DNA of 64,000 bases from Podarcis raffonei (GCF_027172205.1 NC_070614.1:46874001-46938000), one strand, 5' to 3'. Counted from the stretch's first letter, positions 10,696 to 24,561 are shown. The notes: generated from the sequence alone by a model not told the origin. Translations and numbers: made by a program.

Positions 10696-10919
10696 CAGTG
10701 GTACCATGGGTTACAGACGCTTCAGGTTACAGACTCCGCTAACCTAAATAGTACCTTGGGTTAAGAACTTTGCTTCAGCATGAGAACAGAAATTGTGCGG
10801 CGGTGGCACAGCAGCAGTGGGAGGCCCCATTAGCTAAAGTGGTACCTCAGGTTAAGAACAGTTTCAAGTTAAGAATGGACCTCCAAAACGAATTAAGTTC
10901 TTAAACCGAGGTACCACTG
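10696..10919. mobile_element. Tc1/mariner-like MITE directly behind the V2R-B stop codon
   Basis: 224-bp palindrome-ended element (CAGTGGTACC...GGTACCACTG) flanked by TA (10694-10695, 10920-10921). The V2R-B stop codon occupies 10922-10924, so the 3' UTR begins in the MITE. Confidence 0.85.
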
Positions 10920-12361
10920 TATTATTTTCTGCTTATCTGCTCCCTGCAGTTCACTTCAGGTTTCAAGAGGATAATGTAGCATTTAGGAAGGAAGATACAA
11001 GCCAGTACACCAGCACTGGAAGCCAAGATGGAGAAGACCTCCACAGCCACCATGTGTTTCCCTCTTGTGCTTAGGTAGGTTGGAACAAAGGAGACCCACA
11101 CACTGCAAAATGCCAACATGCTGAATGTTATGAATTTAGCTTCATTAAAAATATCAGGTAACTTGCGGACAAGGAATGCCTCAATGAAGCTGGCAATGGC
11201 CAAAAGACCTAAGTAGCCCAGGACACAGTAAAACATTGCAACAAGCCCTTCATTACATTGCACTATAATTTCTTCAGTTACTGAATACATGTCTAGATGG
11301 GGGAATGGGGGAGAGGTTGATAACCACACAGCACAAATGCCTACTGGAATAAGGGAGCAGGAAAGGACAATGGAAAAAGCCAGTCTTCTCCCCAGCCATT
11401 TCTTCATCCTAGAGCCAGGCTTTGAAGCCATAAATGCTAGAGAAACAATGGTAGTTTTTGCCAGAACGCATGAAACAACCACTGAGAAGATAATGCCAAA
11501 TGTTGGTTGTCGGAGAAGGCAGATCGTTTTCCCAGGCTGGCCAATGAATAACAAAGAAGAGAGGAAGCAGAGCAGGAGGGAGATGAGGAGAGTGTAGGTA
11601 AGTTCCCGGTTGTTGGCTTTGACTATGGGGGTGTCTCTGTGCTCAATAAAAGTTCCTAGAATCAAGGCCGTGATCAGAGAAAAAGAAATTGCAAGTGAGG
11701 CTAAAGCGATCCCTATGGGTTCTTCATATGAGAGAAAGGTTTTGACTTTGGGGATGCAGCCATTTTTATTCTTGTTTGGATATTGATCTTCTGGGCATCT
11801 GAAGCAGTCATCCATATCTGAAAAATAGAACAAGGGGTGTGGGAGAGAGAGAGATACGACTTCAATGCATATTCATTGACTACAACCAATTATGATGGCA
11901 AAATGACTTGATATACCAGTCTGGTTTGAAATCTTCCCATCTGGGCATGGGGTGCAATCATAGCAGCAAAACTTTTCTCCTTCCTTTTTTTTCTTCTGGT
12001 GACCAGGCTGGCAGTAATCATTACACATGGAAAGAGGAAACACCTATCCATAGACAGGAAAATGTTTATGCTGGGGTGGCATTGAAAGAAAGAAAAAGCT
12101 TGTCTAGCCTAGTAGCATGCCTGGTAGCTCATGAAGAAATAGTATTCCTTTATCATCAGCACCACTGACCCACCCTTCACCCTATGTTCCCAGCGTAGGG
12201 TATATTAAGAAGTAATGTACAAAGTTTAAACGATATACTAAATGCATTTCCCCCCATAAGAATTGAGATATTTGGCATTGCAAAATTTGGCATAGTGAAA
12301 TTTTTAGGTGGCACTGAATGCTTTCCAGAACTTGATGATTCACCAGAAAGCCATGTTTGGT

Positions 12362-12406
<45 letters not shown>

Positions 12407-12410
12407 AATA
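12362..12410. repeat. (AAC)n microsatellite in intron 4 of V2R-B
   Basis: About 15 AAC units. Confidence 0.9.
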
Positions 12411-13475
12411 ATTATTTTACTATTTATAAAATCACAATAAAAAGTTTATCCACATTTGCATTTCCTCCACTCTTTCAAGAAATGTCCTGTGCTTTAGAGC
12501 TCTGTATCATAGTGCTCCCTCATGGAAAGCAGCTCTTTAAAGCTGAATGGAAGCAAATGATTCAGGTTTAAAGAGTGGATTTTCACAGGGAAAGCTGTGG
12601 AGGTGGGGGGACGACAGCTTGGACACAGAGCACTTAAGTGCAGATTTCTGCCTTGAAAGAGCGGGGCTAAGAACTGAGTCCTGATGCATTAACATCCCAA
12701 AGGATATCCCTCAAGAAAACAGCAGAATCCATACCTGGTTAAAATGACTGTGCCACACAATCATATGCTCATTAATGGTGAATTTGCTTTCTTCTAGATC
12801 ATTGGGATCCACCTTTCCAACTCTCACTTTCTGGAAGGAGTTGTTGGGGAATAGGACCAGGTTAGTTATATCAAACCCACCTCTCATTTCCCTTTTATTA
12901 TTAAAGGACACAGCTTCATTTGCTGAGTTGTTAAATGAAATGTCTCTGAGAAACTGGTGGAGCTAATTGGGAGAGAAAACAAGAAAGAGAAGGTGTAACA
13001 TGGTTGTGGGAATTTTAGACTCAAATTCTTTTCAGGTTCTGCACCACCTGTTCATTACCCAGCTGAGGGTACACCTTTTAAGTTAAACATGGAACAAAGA
13101 GAATTACAGCTTTGGCAGGTCCAGTTAGGGACCTTGTTTGCTAACTATTGTGATAGGACTGCCTTTCCAACCAGTTGCTCTGTAGAACTAGTTAGAAAAT
13201 GCCAGAGGCATTTCAGACTCAGATTCTCTAATTGGGACAAACATGGAATACCACCACTTTTCACCACAGCTGGACCTTCCGTTAGTTGACTTGAGTCACA
13301 TTCCCTAGGCAGGGGATTGAGGCAAAGGGAGATTTAGCACACTTACCATTAGTTGTTTCTATTATGTTTTGTGTGTATAAACAAAGTTTCATGTTTGAAA
13401 TAAGATTCACGAAGGGATTGTGTACATTACAGTGAGCATAGGGTTCTGGGTGAGATGGGATTTTGGTCTGATCTA

Positions 13476-13841
13476 AGGTAAATGTAAAGGGACCCCTGAC
13501 CATTAGGTCCAGTCGTGACCGACTCTGGGGTTGCGGCGCTCATCTCGCTTTATTGGCCGAGGGAGCCAGCGTACAGCTTCCGGGTCATGTGGCCAGCATG
13601 ACTAAGCCGCTTCTGGCGAACCAGAGCAGCGCACGGAAATGCCGTTTACCTTCCCGCTGGAGCGGTACCTATTTATCTACTTGCACTTTGACATGCTTTC
13701 GAACTGCTAGGTTGGCAGGAGCAGGGACCAAGCAACGGGAGCTCACCCCATCGCAGGGATTCAAATCGCCTACCTTCTGATCGGCAAGTCCTAGTCAAGT
13801 CCTAGGCTCTGTGGTTTAACCCACAGAGCCACCCGCGTCCC
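13476..13841 (-). mobile_element. tRNA-derived SINE, reverse orientation
   Basis: Reverse complement of the family at 9862-10219 (GACGCGGGTGGCTCTGTGGG head, B-box-like ATTTGAATCCC). Target duplication TTGGTCTGATCTA / TTGGTCCTATCTA (13463-13475, 13842-13854) has two mismatches, so it is older than the first copy. Confidence 0.8.
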
Positions 13842-16730
13842 TTGGTCCTATCTACAAGTCCTCTTATGTTCATATGTAGGCTCCACCATTCTTTGATTTA
13901 GAACACTGAATGTGCAGGGGGAGCCTCGATGGAGAGGGAATTCCCTGCATCAGAAGAATGCCCTTCATTTCATGGTTGTGGGTTGTTAAGATAGGGACTG
14001 TGAGCAGGGCTTGCTGAAACATCCCCACCTTCCAGGAATACCCAGATAAGACTGCAGTCTCACCATGTACTAATTAATCCCTTGAAATAAACAGTTTAGT
14101 TATTGAGACATTACGTGCCAAGGCTGAATAGATTGATGCTTCATACTATTACTTTCTTTGTGCTTGGGTCTGGATGTGAACATAGCATGCAGTGCATGAG
14201 CAAAAGCATAGACAGCATTGTAGATACTGTAGCTGTGGGCAGTCATGTGCATTTCAAAAACACCTGCAGAGAGACTTTCCAGCCTCTCCTCTCCAGTACA
14301 TGTTCCATCATCCTTGACAGGCATACGTGGATCAGGATAGAAACAATCAAATGCCTGCCCCCAGAAGTCCTTCAAAAAGCCATCTCCTTTGGTCCTTTGT
14401 GTTTGGATGTTCAGAAGGAATTGGTTGAACTCTAGAAGCTCTTCTGAGTGAATTGTAAAGGAAAGGGCACCTTGGAACAACTGGAGATCCCAACTCCTTT
14501 GAAGGCCAGTTAAAATGAAATCAATCTGGATTGTCATAATCCACACTTTTCCAAATACTGTCCTGTTATAACCGGTGGTATCTTGAAGAAATACAAAAGT
14601 TCTGAATGTTGCAATTGTCATTGATCCTCCATACATGATAAATGTACTGGGGTTTTTATTTGTTAATGGTAAAGATACAGGTAAAGCTATGGCAAGTATG
14701 TCCAGAAAGTTATCCAACTGGGCTTGTTCTGGCATTCTTTTGGTGAATGCTGAACAAATTCCATTCTGGAAAAATAATGATTCTATGGTCTGCAAGAATT
14801 GTTCTCCACTGTTCCCATCCACAACAAAGAGCCCAACCCATGTCCACCTAAACCTCTGAAGAAGCCGGATAATCCCCATATACTGATGGACTGCATTTGG
14901 AGCCATGTGGTAAAAGTAAGGGAGCTGTGTCATCACTGTCCATCTTTGGGGGAAAGGAGCCGTATGTGAGCTGAAAGGAAAATGCATAGATATATCATAA
15001 AGAAAACTTAAGATTAGTCTTGTGTAAATGCCTTTTTATGACAGACAGAGAGAGATAGATTTGATTAGATAGCGCTGAGGAGGGTACAATATGGATTTCA
15101 CAGGATATAAGTTCAAGAATGCTTCAGGGGAATTCTTTCACATTTTATTTTTCTGAAGGTAGCTTACCTCCTTCCATCTGGACCAAATATTTTGTTAGAT
15201 AGTAATGAGATGTGTGGAATACGGATTTCCCCAGACCCCCCCCCACAAAAAATAAAAATCCTACCTGAGGAATCTTGTAGAGACCAATGATGTCAGCCAT
15301 ACAGTGGGAGGTACGAGAGCCAAGTCCTCCTGTGACAGCTATGAGGTTTTTCTGGCTGTCGCATTTGTAGTTGGGGACAAATCTATCTGACTTGAAGAGA
15401 AGGTCTAGCGTGGTACGGTAGGTCATTTTTGCATCACAGTAGCTGTCGTAAATGTGGAACCCAAGGGTGACATTGGGCAAGATCTTGGGATTCTCATTGA
15501 TCTCCTTCACAGCAAATGCCAAAGCAAGCAGGTGCTGATAGAACTTTGTCACCACACTGCCAATATAATTGATTGTTAAATCTGGAACATGTTATCAGAA
15601 AGCCTTGCAAGACTTTAGTCAATATGAGATCATGCCCAGTGACGGGAGTGGCTCTATTACTCTGATAAAGCTTATGAATATGGCCCTCCCTCAAACAATT
15701 AGTGAAGTAAAATTAAATAAATTGCCTGGTCAAAGAGAGGCTGCGCTTCAGTGCTGTCTTGGCTTTATTTCATTTTATTTTTTGCATTTAGGTTTTGCTA
15801 TCAGTATTTTGCTTCTTGGGAAACCAGTTTGCCTTCAGATTTTGAAGCTTCTCAGAGCAGCCTTTTAAGGCTGGGCTCATAGACATTTTGGAAAGATTTT
15901 TTTTTATGCTTCAGTTTCCTTTTCCCTTTTATTTTGGCTTGTTTATCCCCTTGCTCAGAGTTTCTTATTTCAATTTCAAGCATTCAATTTTCCATCTATT
16001 TTTACCTGTCTAAACTTTCCCATCTGAACTATTCAGGATCCTGGATTCAACCCACTCAACTTTCCAACTGAATCAATAGAAGACAATCATTTGGTTCCCT
16101 GTTTGGATTGCTGAGTGAATTCCCCATTGCACCTAAAATGAACAACCTCAGGAAATGTGAACATTTCATAAAATAAAAAAAAACCCCACAGAGAACCAAA
16201 AACTCACTCCCAACCCACTTCTTGTGTTCCACTCTAAACTTGGTAAAATGCATTAAGCTCAGAAAATACACATGGGGAAAACAATACTTACTGTGGCACA
16301 TCATAAAGGTTCAGAGAAGGATGCTTCTTGAAATCAACTTTAGTGTCAACATAATACGTATGAGAAGTCATCCCACCAATAATGAGGCCCCCTGGCTGGT
16401 ACCACTCATGTGGAACAGGGAGTGGGTCACTTGGGGGGCAACTTAAAGCATTCACTTCACACACCATAAGAAGCAACAGAATGAGCCACACTATTACGCA
16501 CAGCATTCTGAAAGCACAGTATCTCTCTACATACAAACATTCTTGTCCCATAACTAGCCACTGCCTAGCATTAATAGATTTGATTTGATGGTTTCATCCC
16601 AATCTATGAGAAAATCATTAGCCTTACATTTAGCACTGTCTGGAATGGGCAGCTATTTAATTCCAAATATGTGTCAAAGTTGGACCCTACCTGCCTCTTG
16701 CACCTAATCCCATCTCCGCTATGCCCAGTG

Positions 16731-16945
16731 GTTTATTTATAACAACTTTCACATGTACTTACTGACCGTTTCTCCTGCCTTCTGGAAAACTTCAGCAAGG
16801 GAAACAAATTATAGTATTTGGATAATTGCAGGGGGAGATAATTCCTTCTTCACGGTTTAGATTCTGAGTGACACTGTTGCTAGGAAACATGTTGATTTCT
16901 GACAGTGACACAAGCCTTCTCCTCTCCCTAAAGGGGTGAGAAAAA
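16731..16945 (-). promoter_or_regulatory. Candidate promoter region of V2R-B
   Basis: GTTATAAATAAAC on the minus strand about 185 bp before the ATG is a canonical-looking TATA box. The shared upstream block, diverged but recognisable (ATTATAGTATTTGGATAATTG, TAGGAAACATGTTG), lies at about 16785-16945. Confidence 0.5.
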
Positions 16946-17241
16946 GTTTCTTGCAGATTTCTGTGGTGAGCAAACTTCAGGGTGACCATTTTGGCTGAAC
17001 CACATTCACCTGCCCTACACTTAGAGATGTATGAATGTCTCTCAATCTATTTCAACATTCACACACCCTTTGGGGGGGGGGATATTTACTGTTCCACTGT
17101 GATTGGTGTATTTCAAACAATTCTCTCTTTTTGTCTTCCACGGATGAGTGTTAAATGTATCACACAATAGACATACATATTTCATCTATCAACATCTGCG
17201 TCATTTACAAATCAATAATCTTCCCTGTATTTTCCTTTTTT

Positions 17242-17285
<44 letters not shown>

Positions 17286-17497
17286 CTAAAGGGGGAATCC
17301 CTGTTACTCTTTTGCAGGAAAAGCAACAAAGTATCTTGTGGCATTTTAAATACAAAGTTAATGAAATGGCTAATAGCCCGTGGCAAAGGCATCCATGAAT
17401 ACAAACATAACCATATTTGATCTGAAGTAAATCTCATGAATTCATTGAAGTTTATTGCAGCCTATCTCATAACCATATTTTCTCAGTTCAGTATAAT

Positions 17498-17535
<38 letters not shown>

Positions 17536-17821
17536 CTCATTTCTCTCCCTCAGACATCAAGGGAGGAGAATTTAGCTAAAAATGAAATTGGGTCAGAGGG
17601 AGGAAAGGAATTTTAAAATGAATTCTATTTTATGAACAAAGATTTGGGAGAATAGAAGGGTAGTCAGAAATTGCCAGATTGCTGTCGCCATATTGACAAA
17701 GAGGCTCATAGTTTAGCTTAGGAGTACAGATAAAATCCACAAATATTTTTTTTAAAAAAATGTTGTGAAATGAACAAAAATGAAAGATATTTCCCCCCCC
17801 CCTTTTGTTAAAAATGTAGTA
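16946..17821. other. 5' flank of V2R-B with (GA)n tracts
   Basis: No gene recognised. (GA)n tracts lie at 17246-17282 and 17501-17531. The segment about 17380-17720 is homologous to 48780-49100 and 62960-63290. Confidence 0.6.
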
Positions 17822-18047
17822 CAGTGGTATCTCAGGTTACATATGCTTCAGGTTACAGACTCCGCTAACCCAGAAATAGTGCTCCAGGTTAAGAACTTTG
17901 CTTCAGGGTGAGAACAGAAATCGTGCTCCGGCAGCGCAGCAGCAGCAGGAGGTCCCATTAGCTAAAGTGGTGCTTCAGGTTAAGAACAGTTTCAGGTTAA
18001 GTACGGACCTCCGGAACGAATTAAGTACTTAACTTGAGGTACCACTG
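17822..18047. mobile_element. Tc1/mariner-like MITE
   Basis: Same family as 10696-10919; ends CAGTGGTATC and GGTACCACTG, TA on both sides. Confidence 0.85.
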
Positions 18048-18049
18048 TA

Positions 18050-18678
18050 TAAGAAATACCATGCTAGAATCTAAAAAAGCAAATAAGCAGCTGTTGGAAC
18101 AGTGAAAAATATTTATTGGTGAATTTGAATATAATTTACCTCTCTCTTCCTTTTTATACAAATGCAGTATCTTGAAGATGCTGCTTTACTACAATTTTTA
18201 TCATCCCTCATGCTTGACTAGGGATAATGGGAGCTGGAGTCCTAAACCATTTTGAATGCAACAAATTCATCACCACTGACCAGCAGCATTGCTAAGATAT
18301 TACCGAGTGGCCTCCAATAAAACCATTACAAAGGCAGTCTGTTAAATTAAGCAGTCACAATATGGAAGCCTGTCCCAATATTCAGTCACTGTCTGTACCC
18401 CCAAGTGTTTGCATCCACTGTTTGTAGTCTTGCTCACTGGAGAGACAAGGAATACGTCTACACCATGCAGGGTGTGATGCCGTTTCAGTTATATAGTGGC
18501 AGAAATTATGGCTCCCCTCAATCTTCCCATTTTCATGCTAAGCATATTCAGATCTTCAACATTTTGTTGTTTAGAATATAACCTTTCATTTTCCTTTTGT
18601 CCCCCCCCCCCTTTCTGTCTCATTTTGAATTATATGCATTGGACATGTAACAATATGAAAAGGGGGGGGGGACTTTCC
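18050..18678. other. 3' flank of V2R-C
   Basis: No gene seen. It matches the 3' flank of V2R-E (about 37240-37670), showing the duplication extends past exon 6. Confidence 0.6.
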
Positions 18679-21600
18679 TCAATGCTTTCTCCTTATCAGT
18701 TGCTCCCTGCTATTCAGCTCTGGCCTCAGCATAATGATGTAGCATTTCGGGCAAAAGATACAACCCAGCAACCCAGCAGTGGAGGCCAAGATGGAGAAGA
18801 TCTCCACAGCCACCATGCCTTTCCCTCTTGTGCTCAGGTAAGTGGGAATAAAGGACAACCAAACACTGCAAAAGGCCAACATGCTGAAAGTGATGAATTT
18901 GGCTTCATTAAAACTATCGGGCAACTTGCGGGCAAGGAATGCCACAATGAAGCTGGTGATGGCCAGAAGACCCATGTAGCCCAACACACAGTAGAACATG
19001 ACGACTGACCCTTCATTACATTGCAGAATGATTTCTTTTTTTGCTGAGTACATGTCTAAATCTGAAAATGGAGGAGAGGTTGCCAGCCACACAGTACACA
19101 AGCATATTTGAATAAGAGAACAGCAAATTACAATTGAATGGGCCACTTTTCTTCCCACCCATTTCTTTATTCTGGATCCTGGTTTTGTAGCCATGAATGC
19201 TAGAGAAACTATGGTGGTCTTTGCCAACACACAAGAAACAGCCACTGAAAAGATGATGCCGAAAGTTGGTTGTCGGAGAAGGCAGGTCACTTTCCCAGGT
19301 TGGCCAAGGAATAACAAAGAAGATAGGAAACAAAACAGGAGGGAGACAAGGAGAGTATATGAGAGGTCCCGGTTGTTGGCTTTCATGATTGGCGTATCTT
19401 TGTGTTTAATAAATATTCCTAACACGAGGGCTGTGATCAGAGAAAAGGAAACCGCAGTTGAGACTAAAGCGATCCCTAAAGGTTCATCATATGACAGAAA
19501 GGCTACATCTTTGGGGGTGCAACCATTTTTATTCTTGCTTGGATACTGAGCTCCTGGACATATGAAACAGTCATCCACATCTGAAAAACAGAAAAAGGAC
19601 GCATTTCAGTGTCAATTTATCAGACACAAGAAAGTAAATTAGCTCTTATGGTGTTACAAGGTAACAAGGTCTACCAGTCTGGTTAGAAATCTTCCCTTCT
19701 GGGCACAGAGCACAATCATAGCAGCAAGATTTCTCCCCTTCCTTTTTCTTCTTCTGATTACCAGGCTGGCAATGTTCATTGCACGAAGAAACGGGAAGCA
19801 CCTATCCAGAAAACAGAAGGATTAGTATAGGAGAAAAGTATGTCTAATTTTATTTGATTTCATCCCTATTACTTCCCATTTTAAACTTTGCTGTGCACTG
19901 ATCAGTAAATGTGAAGCTAAGTAGTAGAAAATTGTTGAAAGAGCTAATTAAATAGGCAAAGGGGGTCAATCTCCAATTGCTGCTGTAGCCTAATACTTAG
20001 ACCACAGTAACAGATATTACCAATTTTGTGTTTGCAGATGACATGAACTGAAAATGAGTAAAGTGAAATAGATCACTTTAGACAACTCAGAAAGATAACT
20101 GTTTCCTTTCTCTCTATGAGGGAGACTCTCATTTCAGAAGATAAAGTGCTTGATATCTTCTCATAAAGTTTATAGTATCTGAATTTGATACATTTAGAGA
20201 CATATGAGTAATTTTTCTGTGAATGAAGACCTAGATTATGGAGGTAAAAAAATAACTACAAGGTTTTTAGTGTAAGTAGCACTCAATTTTCATAATTTGT
20301 TTGGAAATGGTGTTTTCAGGTTTTTTTTAAAAAAATCTCAGCAACAATGACTACAATTTGCAATCCATTCAGCTTGCAACCCATTGCAAATCCAAGTTAT
20401 AGAGAAAAGAGAAGTTCTTACATCATTATTACCCACCAAGAGTTCTCCAAAGAAACTGCAGAATCCATACCTCATTAAAACGTCTTGGCCACACAATTAT
20501 ATCATCGTTGATCAGGAATACTTTTCCATCAAGGGCATTGGTATCAACCCTTCCAACTTTCACTCTCTGGAATGACTTGTTTGGGAAAGTAATCATGTTT
20601 GTTATGTCAAAGCCACAACCCATTTCCCATTCATCATCAAAGGCCATTGTTTCTCCAACTGAGTTGTTGAATGAAATGCCTTGAAGAAACATGTGGAGCT
20701 GATTGAAAGAAGGAAAGAAAGAAAAATAGAACACAATCACATAACAACATGCTAAAGATTGCAAGCTTTAATTAAAGGAAGAAATGTACACCCACAGATC
20801 CTACTTCTGAAAAAAACTTTCTGATCAGTTATACAAGGTGGAGGAAACTGGATATAGGCACCACTTGTATTAATTAATCTGTTCATTGTATCAAGAAGAT
20901 TTTGTTGTGGAACTATTACCTGCCAAGCCTGCAGGGGCAGAACGTCAACACTGCTACCAACCATGGTTGGTCTGTGCCTGGATCTAGATGAGTACATGGC
21001 ATGCAAAGCATGAGCAATGAGATATACAGCATTGTAAATGCTGTAGCTCTGACCATTCATGTGCATTTCAAAAAGACCTGCGGGGAGACTTTCCAGCCTC
21101 TCCTCTCCAGTACATGTGTCATCATCCATTTCAAGCATCCCTGGATCTGGAAGTAAACAGTCAAAGGCTTGCTCCCAGAAATCTTTCAGAAAACCATCTC
21201 CTTGAGTCCTCTTTGGTTTTATGTTCTGAAGAAATCCCCTGAACCCTGGTACCTCTTTTGTGTGAATTGCAAAGGAAATGGCACCCTGGAACATCTGGAA
21301 ATCTAGCCCTCTTGAAATCCCAGATAATACAAATTCTATCTGGGTTGTCATAATCCACACCTTTCCAAATAATCCATTTTCATTATTTCCAGAATCTCGT
21401 GAACCTAGAAAAGTTCTCAGCCATAGAACTGTTACAGGATCTCCATATACAATATTTGCATTGGCTTTATAATCTGTGTAAGATACACTAATTACATTCA
21501 TGTCATGAAAGTGATTTAAAAGCTCCTCCAAACGAGCTGCTTGTGGAATTCTTTTTGTGAAGGCTGAACAGATTCCATGCCTGGAAAACAATGTCTCCAG

Positions 21601-24433
21601 TATTTTAAGGAATTGCTCTCCACTGTTATCCTCCACCACAAAGAGCCCAACCCAGGTCCACCTAAAGTGCTGAAGTAGGCAGATAATGCCCATATACTGA
21701 AGGTTTTCATTTGGAACCATGCGGTAAAAAGGAGGGCCTTCCATACTTTGGATCTCATCTGGAGCAAATGAACCATATGTAAGCTGTAAGAAAATGTATA
21801 ACATCAAGTGAGTTATGAATAGCATTTTTCAAGAGGGTGTATTTACATTTTAGCTTCATGAAATATTTTTGTTTTTTTTTTAATATTTGTACATTTGCAT
21901 AGAGACATCAAGGACCCTTCTATGTATATTATCTTCATTTATGTCAATCTGATACTATTCTGAAGATTTTAATCTTTGTGATTAGTATTACACCTTTCTT
22001 TTAAACTTCCAAGGTGAGTAATTATAATCCCCACACCCCCATGAATACATATTACCTGTGGGATCTTGTAGAGACTTGTGATGTCCCTCATATGAAAAGA
22101 AGTGTCAGATCCAAGTCCTCCAATAATTGCTAGGAGGTTTTTTTGTGCCCCACATTTGTAGTTGGGAAGGAAACTCTCGGACTTGAAGATCAGATCCAGT
22201 GTGGTGCGATAGGTCATCCTTGCATCATAAAAGCTATCAGAGATGTGGAAACCAAGTGTGACATTAGGTAGCATCTTGGGATTCTTGTTTATGTCATTTA
22301 TGGCAAACACCAAGGCCAAGATGTGTGAGTAGAACTTGGTCACCACACTGCCAAGAGAGTTGATTTCATTAATTTAAAAGATGAGTCTATGATCAACAAA
22401 TTCATGATGCTATTGTACTAGAAATTCCTATGCGTAATTGAATAAGAATATTGGATTGGATTTTATACCTGTGATTCCCTGCCCTCAATGTCACACCATC
22501 CTCTTCAGTGGAAAAGTTAATTGTGCAAAATGACATAGAATGCAAAAAGTCAGCATTCTGATTCCTCAGTAACTGTATTGAGTCAACGAATAGCATAGTA
22601 CCTGTAGAGTATCCATCCCAATGGTTTTATAATCTCAACATTGATGAGTCTTCTCAGTGATTATGTGTACATATGTGTATATGCATGCATACAATATTGT
22701 AGTGGTTTCCACATATGGAATCTAAATTTTGGGAAAACTTTCCTATTTCTTTTCAAAATACCACAGATGCCAAATCATTTTCAGCTAAAATAATGCTTCT
22801 AATATATGATGCATCAGAACATGTTTTAATATACTCTTAATCTCTGTTGGAAGCCGCCCAGTCTGGCTGGGGTACAAAAAATAAATTATTATTATTATAA
22901 CTTAACTTATTTGCCATACATCATTTTTATGACCTTGACCCATTTCTCCTTTTCTCTGCCCATTCCACTAGGTATACCTTCATCAATCACTTCTTGTTTA
23001 TTTTTAAAGTACATATATGGTCACTAAAGCAAACTAGATTCTATAAGAGCACTCATTTGGAACCAAGAGGGCAGAGAGAAGAAGAAATAAGGCCCTCCAA
23101 AAAAAGATAAACATATGTGTCAAAGGAGTGAGAGGGAAGGGCCTCGGACGTGAGATCTCCAGGCTAAATAAATAACATAAAGACTGATGGATATTGGTTG
23201 GGGACTGGAACCGGGAAAAGGGTGGGTGGAGGTTGGGAATCCAAAGGGTACACAAGGATAATTTGCTTTTTGTATTTTGTTAGTGGTAAGGAAATTGGGT
23301 AAATCGTGGAAGGGAAATTTTGGTCGACTTTAGGAAAAAGGTTTAAGAATAATTAATGAGGTATATGTATTGATGTGTAATTTTAATAAGGTAAAATTGG
23401 TTTTTTCTTTTTAAATTAATTGAAAATAAGGCTGTTAAAAATAAATTGAGGAAATGGAAAAAAGAAGTAAAGTAAAATAATAGTATGTTAGAACAAATGT
23501 TTAAGCTAAGGTGAAGAAATAAGTTAAGGACTTGCTGAATTGACAATTTAAATTGGAATACAAGAAGGGGAGGTGTGAGGAGGTCTGAGAAATAGGATTA
23601 AGGAAAATAAGTATTTGAAACTTTAAGTGTTTTTCTATTTTTCTGTTAAGTTTTGAATTTTATGTATTTTTGTGTTGTTTTTATTTTGTTTATTTTTCTT
23701 TGTTTTTATTTGTTACATGTTTCTTGAAAATACCAATAAATATTTAATAAAAAAAAAAAGGAGTGAGAGGGAAAAGGCAAATACTCTGATGCATCAAAAA
23801 TTGTATCACACTAACATATTTTCTGTGTTTTTACATCTCTTCATTTATGAATCCTCTTCTATGCTTATCTCTCGATATTTGTGGTTGTGGTCATTTTCAC
23901 TCTTAGATTTCTTACACACTTTTTGAAAACTAGTAGTGCCAAGAGCAACTTTTCCCCTAGCATTTTTAATCCCCCCCCCCGAGTGCTTCCAATGCTTGCA
24001 TAAAAATTTAAGGCATCTGCATACAACAAAAATGAAATTAAATGCAACAATTTAATATGCCCCAATTCCTGCTTTCCAAAATAAAAATAAGTTTTCATTC
24101 TTGGAATGGCAAAATTGGTATTTAGTCTTAACAATGGAAATGCATATCTTTAGAAGATGCAGGTGGGGATTCTTACTGTGGAACATCAAACATTTTCTGA
24201 GACGGATGTTCCTTGAAAGACACTTCATTGAAAAAATAAGAGATCTGAGACACAATCCCACCAATGAGGAGACCACCTGCCTGGTACAAATCATGTGGAA
24301 CAGGGAGGGGATCATCTCTGAGACATCTCATAATATCTACTTGGCAGACAATGGGAGGCAGAAGTAGTAGCAGCATTGTCATTCTCAACATGTTGGCAGC
24401 AAAACGTCTTTGTAAACACAAGTTGTCTTGCAT
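18679..24433 (-). CDS. V2R-C: intact vomeronasal type-2 receptor gene
   Basis: Exons: 1 24177-24433, 2 22056-22347, 3 20920-21783, 4 20471-20698, 5 19675-19801, 6 18679-19580. They sum to 2670 bp, or 889 residues. Residues 1-86 hold the signal segment (likely start Met 15, [17 protein letters not shown]), about 87-547 the venus-flytrap ligand-binding domain, 548-590 the cysteine-rich linker with [16 protein letters not shown], and 591-889 the seven-helix domain. Family-C marks in the last exon include [38 protein letters not shown] and [11 protein letters not shown]. No frame break is seen in any exon and all borders are GT/AG. By family it should be a pheromone or peptide receptor on the surface of basal vomeronasal sensory neurons. 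Intron 1 carries an L1 insertion. Nearly identical to E in exons and 3' flank. Confidence 0.93.
22835..22905 (+). mobile_element. Short CR1/L2-type LINE tail in intron 1 of V2R-C
   Basis: TGTTGGAAGCCGCCCAGTCT followed by a TTATTATTAT end, as in the longer copy ending at 58440. Confidence 0.6.
23140..23757 (+). mobile_element. L1-type LINE 3' fragment in intron 1 of V2R-C
   Basis: A/T-rich 3' UTR-like sequence ending CCAATAAATATTTAATAAAA. It is flanked by copies of AGGAGTGAGAGGGAA (about 23125-23139 and 23758-23772). Loci A and E lack it. Confidence 0.72.
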
Positions 24434-24561
24434 CCATCACCTGGTTTGAATGGGTTAGACTGAATGGTCCCTCACTCTGCCAAATTACCCCTAGAATTTT
24501 CATTAAGAGTGTGACAAATGACTTGAATACTATCGGATATCACCTACTTTCCAGTTTCAGT

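Larger units (their letters stand above)
10922..16551 (-). pseudogene. V2R-B: six-exon vomeronasal type-2 receptor with a frameshift in exon 3
   Basis: Exons: 1 16292-16551, 2 15265-15556, 3 14115-14970, 4 12735-12962, 5 11917-12043, 6 10922-11817. Splice borders are canonical. Exons 1, 2, 4, 5 and 6 are open: exon 5 has the cysteine-rich linker (FCCYDCTPCPDGKISNQT) and exon 6 the full seven-helix domain with [28 protein letters not shown] and [11 protein letters not shown]. Exon 3 is 856 bp rather than 864. It begins in the frame LTYGSF, but the conserved YFYHMAPN stretch lies in another frame, a net +1 shift somewhere between about 14905 and 14963, next to a G run. That breaks the reading frame unless it is a sequencing or assembly error in the homopolymer. 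A MITE begins 2 bp past the stop codon. Exon sequence and the 99-bp last intron are closest to D. Confidence 0.85.

Noticed and set aside
18496-19008. 170-codon plus-strand frame
   Set aside because: Antisense shadow of V2R-C exon 6.
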